Shown piece by piece: positions 1-6,960 of a stretch of DNA of 6,960 bases. The position numbers and the translations under genes are program-made. Position 1 is the first letter of the stretch. Every line of letters starts with the position of its first letter. Below the pieces are notes generated by a model. It made no database searches. It was not told the origin of the DNA and saw nothing but the letters and a program-made list of their open reading frames with translations. Source of the DNA: Alphaproteobacteria bacterium (lineage in GTDB: Bacteria; Pseudomonadota; Alphaproteobacteria; Rickettsiales; UBA998); contig JAKFYP010000221.1 of NCBI GenBank assembly GCA_021730835.1, positions 1 through 6,960 on the forward strand. The letters run 5' to 3'.

Positions 1-264
1 CGGCAGGGCGTCATAAAATAAATCCATCAGCAGCGACTTGCCGCGCCCGACCCCGCCCCAGATATAAAGCCCGGTGGAGCGCGGTTGCTCACGGCGGCGG
101 AAAAACCCGGAAAGCAGGCCCCTTCCCTGATCGAAAAACCCTTCTCTGGTGACTTCGTCGAATAACTCTTGCAGAACATGTACCAGCGCATCCTGCGCCG
201 CATCATGCGACAACTCGCATTGCCGGATCAAAAGACGGTAGCGGGAGAGAGGGGATTGAGGCAT
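1..264 (-). CDS. zapE: Cell division protein ZapE / AFG1-family ATPase, N-terminal part (partial)
   Basis: The 88 visible codons read from an ATG at 262-264 leftwards off the window edge. Residues 64-77 read TGLYIWGGVGRGKS, a Walker A P-loop (GxxGxGKS, residues 70-77), followed by LLMDLFYDALP. This glycine-rich stretch, after an N-terminal region with an FFRRR segment near 54-58, is the signature of the AFG1/ZapE (YhcM) AAA-like ATPases. In E. coli ZapE acts at the Z-ring late in division, and the mitochondrial homologue is linked to quality control of respiratory-chain proteins. These roles are family knowledge, not visible here. Walker B and the rest of the ATPase domain lie outside the window. 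An in-frame stop lies nine codons upstream with no intervening ATG, which supports this start, but no Shine-Dalgarno sequence precedes it. The gene is divergent from panC. Another P-loop ATPase is possible but less likely. Confidence 0.88.
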   Translation of the reverse strand, partial: MPQSPLSRYRLLIRQCELSHDAAQDALVHVLQELFDEVTREGFFDQGRGLLSGFFRRREQPRSTGLYIWGGVGRGKSLLMDLFYDALP

Positions 265-363
265 GCGGGGGTATGGAATATGGTTAGATTATGGGGTATA
301 GGGTATAGGATATCGAAGTAAACCATTTTTTATACTCAGTCTCCAGCCCCCCGTAAGACCATA
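265..363. promoter_or_regulatory. Divergent zapE-panC spacer, AT-rich with short GGTATA-type repeats
   Basis: This 99-bp spacer must hold the start signals of both divergent genes. It contains an imperfect run of GGTATA/GGATAT units (clearest at 294-312) and several -10-like hexamers: TATACT at 331-336 on the plus strand and CATAAT (reverse complement of 288-293) on the minus strand. None has a convincing -35 box at 16-18 bp, so no specific promoter is assigned. The role as a shared promoter region is inferred from gene orientation. Confidence 0.4.
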
Positions 364-1191
364 ATGCACGTTGCCCATACACCGCAGAAAATCGCCAAGA
401 TCAGGGAAGCGTGGGTCGCCGATGGCCTGACGACCGGTTTTATACCGACGATGGGGGCGCTGCATGCCGGGCATATGGCGCTGGTGGAACAGGCGAAAGA
501 TTACTGTGACCGCGTCATGGTCAGTATTTTCGTTAATCCGAAACAATTTGGCCCGGCCGAGGATTTCGGCGCATATCCGCGCACGTTGGAAGCTGACTCG
601 GATTTGCTCAAGGCGCATGGCGTCAATTTGCTGTTTCTGCCCGATGCCGCCACGCTTTACCCGCCGGGATTTTCCACCCGCGTCGAGGTGGACGGCTTAA
701 CCGGCGTGTTGTGCGGTGCGTCACGGCCCGGGCATTTCTCCGGCGTGGCCACCGTGGTGACGCTGCTGTTGATGATCGCAGAGGCTGACTTTGCTTTTTT
801 CGGGGAGAAAGATTATCAGCAATTGCAGGTCATCCGGCGCATGGCAACCGATTTGCGCCTGCCTTCGGAGATCTTCGGCGTGCCGACAGTAAGGGAACAG
901 GACGGGCTGGCCATGTCCTCGCGCAACCGTTACCTCAACGCGGAAGAACGCAAAGCCGCTCCTCTGCTTTACGCGGCGATGCGCGGGGTGCGGGAGGATA
1001 CGGCCCGTCCGCTGGCGCAGGCAACGGGCGAGGCAAGAGAAAGACTGGAGAAAGCCGGGTTTCGGATAGATTACCTCGAAGCCCGCCACGCCGATACGCT
1101 GGAATTGTCTGAAACCCGTAGCAATGCCCGCCTGTTCGCCGCCGTATTTTTAGGGGCTACCCGCCTGATAGACAATATCGCGCTGGATTAG
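364..1191 (+). CDS. panC: Pantothenate synthetase (pantoate--beta-alanine ligase)
   Basis: The enzyme joins D-pantoate to beta-alanine using ATP, through a pantoyl-adenylate, in the cytoplasm. It is the last step of pantothenate (vitamin B5) synthesis and feeds coenzyme A. At 275 aa it has the usual family length. Visible motifs in order: PTMGALHAGH (28-37), the HIGH-like nucleotide-binding motif; FVNPKQFGPAEDF (56-68), which binds pantoate; CGASRPGHFSGV (117-128); FGEKDYQQL (146-154), with the ATP-contacting lysine; and MSSRN (184-188), the KMSKS-like loop. A C-terminal domain follows. The segment just before FGEKD reads VVTLLLMIAEAD (131-142), where the family usually has a VxKL(F/L)(N/Q) pattern, so a commonly conserved Lys is Leu here. 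The ATG at 364 has only a weak upstream purine stretch, but placing the HIGH motif near residue 30 fits the family. It stands alone without panB, and its stop is 5 bp from the convergent trkH stop. Confidence 0.97.
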   Translation: MHVAHTPQKIAKIREAWVADGLTTGFIPTMGALHAGHMALVEQAKDYCDRVMVSIFVNPKQFGPAEDFGAYPRTLEADSDLLKAHGVNLLFLPDAATLYPPGFSTRVEVDGLTGVLCGASRPGHFSGVATVVTLLLMIAEADFAFFGEKDYQQLQVIRRMATDLRLPSEIFGVPTVREQDGLAMSSRNRYLNAEERKAAPLLYAAMRGVREDTARPLAQATGEARERLEKAGFRIDYLEARHADTLELSETRSNARLFAAVFLGATRLIDNIALD

Positions 1192-1196
1192 TACAC

Positions 1197-2651
1197 CTAA
1201 TCCCGCCAGAAGGCTGGGGTGAATAACACCAGAAAGGTAAACAGTTCTACGCGCCCGAGGATCATAGCGAAAGAGAGAACCCATTTCGCGCCGTCAGGCA
1301 ACGAGGAGAAATTCCCCGCCGGGCCGACCACCTGTCCGAGGCCGGGGCCGACATTGGCCAGCGCTTGCGCCGAGGAACTCATGCTGGTGAGGAAATCCAG
1401 TCCGTAGAGAGATAAAATCAATGCAACCACCATAAAAGTAAGGGCAAACAGCAGAAAGAAACTCATCACCGAGGCAGCGAGGCTGTCGGTGATCGGCTTG
1501 CCGTTATAGCGCGGCACAAACACGCCGTTGGGTTGCAGGAGCTGGCGCAACTGCACGCGGGTTGTTTCATAGAAAATCTGAAAGCGGAAAATCTTAATGC
1601 CGCCCGCTGTCGAGCCGGTACATCCACCTACCGGGAGGAGCATGAAAAACACACAGATGGAAAAATTTCCCCATGCGCCGTAATCCGCAGTGGCGAAGCC
1701 GGTTGTCGAAATGACGGAAACGACGTTGAAGCTGCTGTAACGCAGGGCGGTCAGCAGTGACATCTCTTTGGTGAGAGACAGCCAGATGGCGAGGGTGGCG
1801 GTGACGCACAGCACAATAATGAAGAAAACCCGTACCTGCGTATCGCGTAAAATCAAGCCGGGATCGCCGCGAAATATCCGAAAATACAATATTAACGGCA
1901 GGGAACCGGCACACATGAACACGATGCAAATAAACTCTATGGTCGGTGAGTCATAATACCCGAATGAGGCGTCATGTGTAGAGAACCCGCCGGTGGCGAT
2001 GGTCGCCATCGCATGACAGATAGCGTCGAATCCACTCATCCCCGCGATATAAAAACAGAAAGCGCAGGCCAGCACCAGTGCGCCGAAAATCGCCGAGATA
2101 ACCGCGGCAAGCTGAGTGGCGCGAGGCAGCATTTTTTCCGTGGTGTCGGAAGATTCGGTGCGAAAGAGCTGCATCCCGCCGATACGCAGCATCGGCAGAA
2201 TCGCCAGCGCCAGCACCACGATCCCGATCCCGCCCATCGCGTTGAGCAGTGCTCGCCAGAGCAGAATGCCGGGCGGTGCGCTGTCCAGTCCGGTCAGCAC
2301 GCTCGATCCGGTTGTCGTCAGCCCGGATGAAGCTTCGAATATCGCATCGGCAAACGACATATTCATGGGCGAGAGGTGCATAGGAACAGCAGTCGCAACG
2401 ACCGTAAATACGTAGCTGGTGACCGTGAACATAAATGTCTGGCGCAGCGAGAGTGTGTCACGATAGCCACGGTTGGTCAGGTAAAGCGAGCCGCCAATAA
2501 ACCCCGTACCCAGCGCCGATACGGCAAAGACCCGCCAGTCATCGTTGCCAACGCTGTAATCCACCATAGCAGGCAGCAACATCACCGCCGCCACGATCAT
2601 CAGCAAAATGCCGTTGACCAGCAAGATGGGACGGAAGGCTTGAAATTTCAT
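1197..2651 (-). CDS. trkH: TrkH-family potassium uptake protein (channel subunit)
   Basis: This is the membrane pore subunit of a Trk/Ktr-type K+ uptake system in the inner membrane. At 484 aa it matches TrkH length. It is strongly hydrophobic throughout, starting with a membrane segment at about 8-28. All four pore-loop selectivity-filter repeats are present with their glycines: TTTGSS (112-117), ATGGFS (219-224), STTGFA (315-320) and NVGPGL (433-438). CTGSTAGGIKIFR (344-356), which follows the third pore unit, matches the conserved gating-loop region of TrkH. The C terminus, LGRVELFTFLVLF, is also typical. Family members normally work with a cytoplasmic nucleotide-binding TrkA/KtrA subunit, which is not encoded in this window. 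The ATG at 2649-2651 gives a standard N terminus but lacks a recognisable Shine-Dalgarno sequence. The gene is convergent with panC and divergent from the NDUFS4-like gene. KtrB is the alternative name, but the length and N terminus favour TrkH. Confidence 0.95.
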   Translation of the reverse strand: MKFQAFRPILLVNGILLMIVAAVMLLPAMVDYSVGNDDWRVFAVSALGTGFIGGSLYLTNRGYRDTLSLRQTFMFTVTSYVFTVVATAVPMHLSPMNMSFADAIFEASSGLTTTGSSVLTGLDSAPPGILLWRALLNAMGGIGIVVLALAILPMLRIGGMQLFRTESSDTTEKMLPRATQLAAVISAIFGALVLACAFCFYIAGMSGFDAICHAMATIATGGFSTHDASFGYYDSPTIEFICIVFMCAGSLPLILYFRIFRGDPGLILRDTQVRVFFIIVLCVTATLAIWLSLTKEMSLLTALRYSSFNVVSVISTTGFATADYGAWGNFSICVFFMLLPVGGCTGSTAGGIKIFRFQIFYETTRVQLRQLLQPNGVFVPRYNGKPITDSLAASVMSFFLLFALTFMVVALILSLYGLDFLTSMSSSAQALANVGPGLGQVVGPAGNFSSLPDGAKWVLSFAMILGRVELFTFLVLFTPAFWRD

Positions 2652-2655
2652 GGGA

Positions 2656-2684
2656 TTGCGAACAGCATACGGAAGGAATATAAT
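2656..2684 (+). promoter_or_regulatory. Sigma70-like promoter for the NDUFS4-like gene
   Basis: A perfect TATAAT hexamer at 2679-2684 lies 17 bp after TTGCGA at 2656-2661, which matches the TTGACA consensus at 4 of 6 positions. Spacing is optimal and the predicted transcription start near 2691 gives a leader of about 30 nt before the ATG at 2722. The -35 box begins only 5 bp upstream of the divergent trkH start codon, so any trkH promoter must overlap this one or lie beyond it. Assignment is by consensus match and position. Confidence 0.65.
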
Positions 2685-2710
2685 ATGGAAGAGTTATATC
2701 ACTCGAAGAC

Positions 2711-2714
2711 AGGG
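2711..2714 (+). promoter_or_regulatory. Ribosome binding site choosing the start at 2722
   Basis: An AGGG tetramer (within ACAGGG) lies 7 nt before the ATG at 2722. It supports that start over the longer in-frame ATG at 2650, which lies upstream of the predicted promoter -10 box and would add a tail absent from the family. Confidence 0.55.
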
Positions 2715-2721
2715 CAAACAA

Positions 2722-3015
2722 ATGAAAGTATACATCTGCCAGTCGACCAAAACCGCGATGCAGTCGGGGCGAGCAAAAACGAAGCGATGGCGGCTTTCGT
2801 TCGAGCCGTTAACGCCGAAATTCGTCGATCCGGTAATGGGATGGGTTGGCCAGCAGGATACCACCCAGCAACTCGACCTCTATTTTGACACGCGGGATCA
2901 GGCGGTCGGCTACGCCGAGCGGCACGGGTATGCCTATAAAATCATCAAGCCGAAGAAAAGGGCGATTAAGCCGAAATCCTATGCCGATAATTTCCGCTAT
3001 CACCGTGTCGGATAA
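2722..3015 (+). CDS. NDUFS4-like accessory subunit of respiratory complex I (ETC complex I subunit conserved region)
   Basis: The 97-residue protein matches the bacterial form of the 18-kDa complex I subunit NDUFS4. Visible family features are the N-terminal MKVYICQSTKTAMQSG (a strand followed by small and polar residues), KRWRLSFEP (21-29), DPVMGWVGQQDTTQQ (36-50), LYFDTRDQAVGYAERHG (53-69), and the C-terminal KPKSYADNF (83-91). In mitochondria this subunit sits on the peripheral arm near the NADH-oxidising module and helps assembly and stability. Alphaproteobacteria such as Paracoccus keep a homologue in their complex I. The bacterial protein has no targeting peptide and the start here is consistent with that. 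No nuo genes flank it: it is a single gene with its own promoter, divergent from trkH and convergent with rpoC. Function in this organism is inferred from the family. Confidence 0.9.
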   Translation: MKVYICQSTKTAMQSGRAKTKRWRLSFEPLTPKFVDPVMGWVGQQDTTQQLDLYFDTRDQAVGYAERHGYAYKIIKPKKRAIKPKSYADNFRYHRVG

Positions 3016-3025
3016 ATATAGCCTC

Positions 3026-3100
3026 TTTACGACACAGCATCCCACAGGTGGATGTGAACTTCTTTTACGACACAGCACATCCCACAGGTGGATGCTGTGA
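3026..3100. repeat. Two-copy tandem hairpin repeat, 38-bp period
   Basis: The sequence TTTACGACACAGCA followed by TCCCACAGGTGGATG occurs at 3026-3054 and again at 3064-3094, identical except for a 2-nt insertion (CA) at the junction in the second copy. Both copies are preceded by a pyrimidine-rich CTCTT/CTT tract and followed by TGA (3055-3057) or CTGTGA (3095-3100). Each copy carries an internal stem CATCC/GGATG. The repeat begins about 10 bp after the stop of the NDUFS4-like gene. Two copies separated by only a few bases do not make a CRISPR array. The function is unknown; possibilities are transcript 3'-end structure or a family of dispersed palindromic repeats. Confidence 0.85.
3071..3099. 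repeat. Stem-loop in the second repeat copy
   Basis: CACAG (3071-3075) pairs with CTGTG (3095-3099) and CATCC (3078-3082) pairs with GGATG (3090-3094), giving a 10-bp stem with a 2-nt bulge (3076-3077) and a 7-nt loop. The copy at 3038-3054 keeps only the inner CATCC/GGATG stem, because it lacks the CTG after GGATG. No run of T follows on either strand, so it is not a standard intrinsic terminator, although it could shield the mRNA 3' end. Confidence 0.7.
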
Positions 3101-3201
3101 GGCGGCGCACCTTGCTAGTGGGCGATAGCCGATTCAGCTTATGTATAGCCGATTTACTTGTGTGACTGCACATCAATCAATCGGCTATCGCCCGCGCCGC
3201 C
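3101..3201. repeat. 101-bp inverted-repeat unit with 8-bp ends and a 15-bp inner arm
   Basis: GGCGGCGC at 3101-3108 is the exact reverse complement of GCGCCGCC at 3194-3201. Inside it, GGGCGATAGCCGATT (3120-3134) is the exact reverse complement of AATCGGCTATCGCCC (3179-3193). The two arm blocks are contiguous on the right but separated by 11 nt on the left (3109-3119), so folding gives a 23-bp stem with one 11-nt bulge and a 44-nt apical region. That apical region holds a small TGTG/CACA hairpin (3161-3172). No obvious target-site duplication flanks it, so a mobile origin (MITE-like) is only a possibility. Confidence 0.8.
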
Positions 3202-3210
3202 TATGCGGCG
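3195..3210. repeat. Compact GC-rich hairpin
   Basis: CGCCGC (3195-3200) and GCGGCG (3205-3210) form a 6-bp all-GC stem with a CTAT tetraloop. It competes with the 8-bp outer arm at 3194-3201 for the same bases, adding a further alternative pairing. The plus strand continues TAAAG and the minus strand continues CGGGCG, so neither has a terminator T-run. Confidence 0.65.
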
Positions 3211-3213
3211 TAA

Positions 3214-3235
3214 AGTTTGTGTGTAAGCACAAACT
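3214..3235. repeat. 8-bp stem-loop downstream of rpoC
   Basis: AGTTTGTG (3214-3221) pairs perfectly with CACAAACT (3228-3235) around a 6-nt loop. In the minus-strand rpoC transcript the stem ends in ACT and runs into TTA, giving only three consecutive T residues. It is the closest thing to an rpoC terminator in the spacer, but the stem is AT-rich and the tract short, so terminator function is weakly supported. Confidence 0.5.
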
Positions 3236-3258
3236 CAATCGGCTATACGATCCTTCCC

Positions 3259-3272
3259 TAGAGCAAAACGCT

Positions 3273-3275
<3 letters not shown>
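3259..3275 (-). other. Hairpin overlapping the rpoC stop codon
   Basis: TAGAGC (3259-3264) pairs with GCTCTA (3270-3275) around a 5-nt AAAAC loop. On the minus strand the stem starts with the rpoC TAG stop itself. It is followed there by GGGAAGG rather than T residues, so it is not a canonical terminator. A role in transcript stability or in ribosome release is speculation. Confidence 0.5.

Positions 3276-6960
<3,685 letters not shown>

Larger units (their letters stand above)
3143..3248. repeat. 12-bp inverted repeat interleaved with the 15-bp one; four copies of a 10-bp core
   Basis: GTATAGCCGATT (3143-3154) is the exact reverse complement of AATCGGCTATAC (3237-3248). It shares the core ATAGCCGATT with the 15-bp repeat. 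The core therefore occurs at 3125-3134 and 3145-3154 in one orientation, 20 bp apart, and at 3179-3188 and 3237-3246 in the other. The order arm1, arm2, arm1', arm2' means that both full stems together would be a pseudoknot, and any left arm can pair with either right arm over 10 bp or more. This could be alternative RNA structure, DNA-binding sites or decayed repeats; the sequence alone does not decide. Confidence 0.8.

Noticed and set aside
308..336. panC promoter with TATACT at 331-336
   Set aside because: The hexamer fits a -10 box, but no acceptable -35 sequence lies 16-18 bp upstream. It is therefore mentioned only as part of the spacer.
1974..2415. Plus-strand open frames opposite trkH
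   Set aside because: They are shadows of the trkH coding strand, hydrophilic complements of membrane-segment codons, with no ribosome binding site or family resemblance.
2685..2888. Alternative frame from ATG 2685, with GGAAGGA at 2671-2677 upstream
   Set aside because: It has a passable ribosome binding site, but the ATG immediately follows the predicted -10 box, so it would precede the transcript start. It also overlaps the well-supported NDUFS4-like gene in another frame.
3026..3100. CRISPR array
   Set aside because: There are only two copies, separated by less than 10 bp, with no spacer-sized unique sequence and no cas gene.

Overview
The window looks like core chromosome of an alphaproteobacterium. 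The main evidence is a small free-standing homologue of the mitochondrial complex I accessory subunit NDUFS4 (2722-3015), a family that outside mitochondria is essentially alphaproteobacterial. The proteobacterial-type RpoC, with a long insertion in the trigger loop, and the fairly GC-rich coding DNA fit this. Genus or order cannot be fixed from the sequence.

Layout, left to right: the N-terminal part of a ZapE/AFG1-type ATPase on the minus strand (1-264, running off the left edge); a 99-bp AT-rich divergent spacer; panC, pantothenate synthetase, on the plus strand (364-1191); after only 5 bp, the convergent trkH potassium-transporter gene on the minus strand (1197-2651); a 70-bp divergent spacer with a good sigma70-like promoter for the next gene; the NDUFS4-like gene on the plus strand (2722-3015); a 257-bp spacer packed with direct and inverted repeats (3016-3272); and rpoC on the minus strand (3273-6960), which lacks its first ~180 codons because the window ends.

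The genes do not form one pathway: cell division or stress ATPase, coenzyme A precursor synthesis, K+ uptake, respiratory complex I and transcription sit side by side, mostly as single genes pointing toward or away from each other. All five reading frames look intact and ordinary for their families.

The part that conventional genes do not explain is the 3016-3275 intergenic stretch. It holds a two-copy 38-bp-period hairpin repeat, four copies of a 10-bp core arranged as two interleaved inverted repeats (15 bp and 12 bp), two further compact hairpins, and a hairpin overlapping the rpoC stop codon. No clear T-tract terminator is present. I see no mobile-element gene, CRISPR array, tRNA, rRNA or convincing new protein system.
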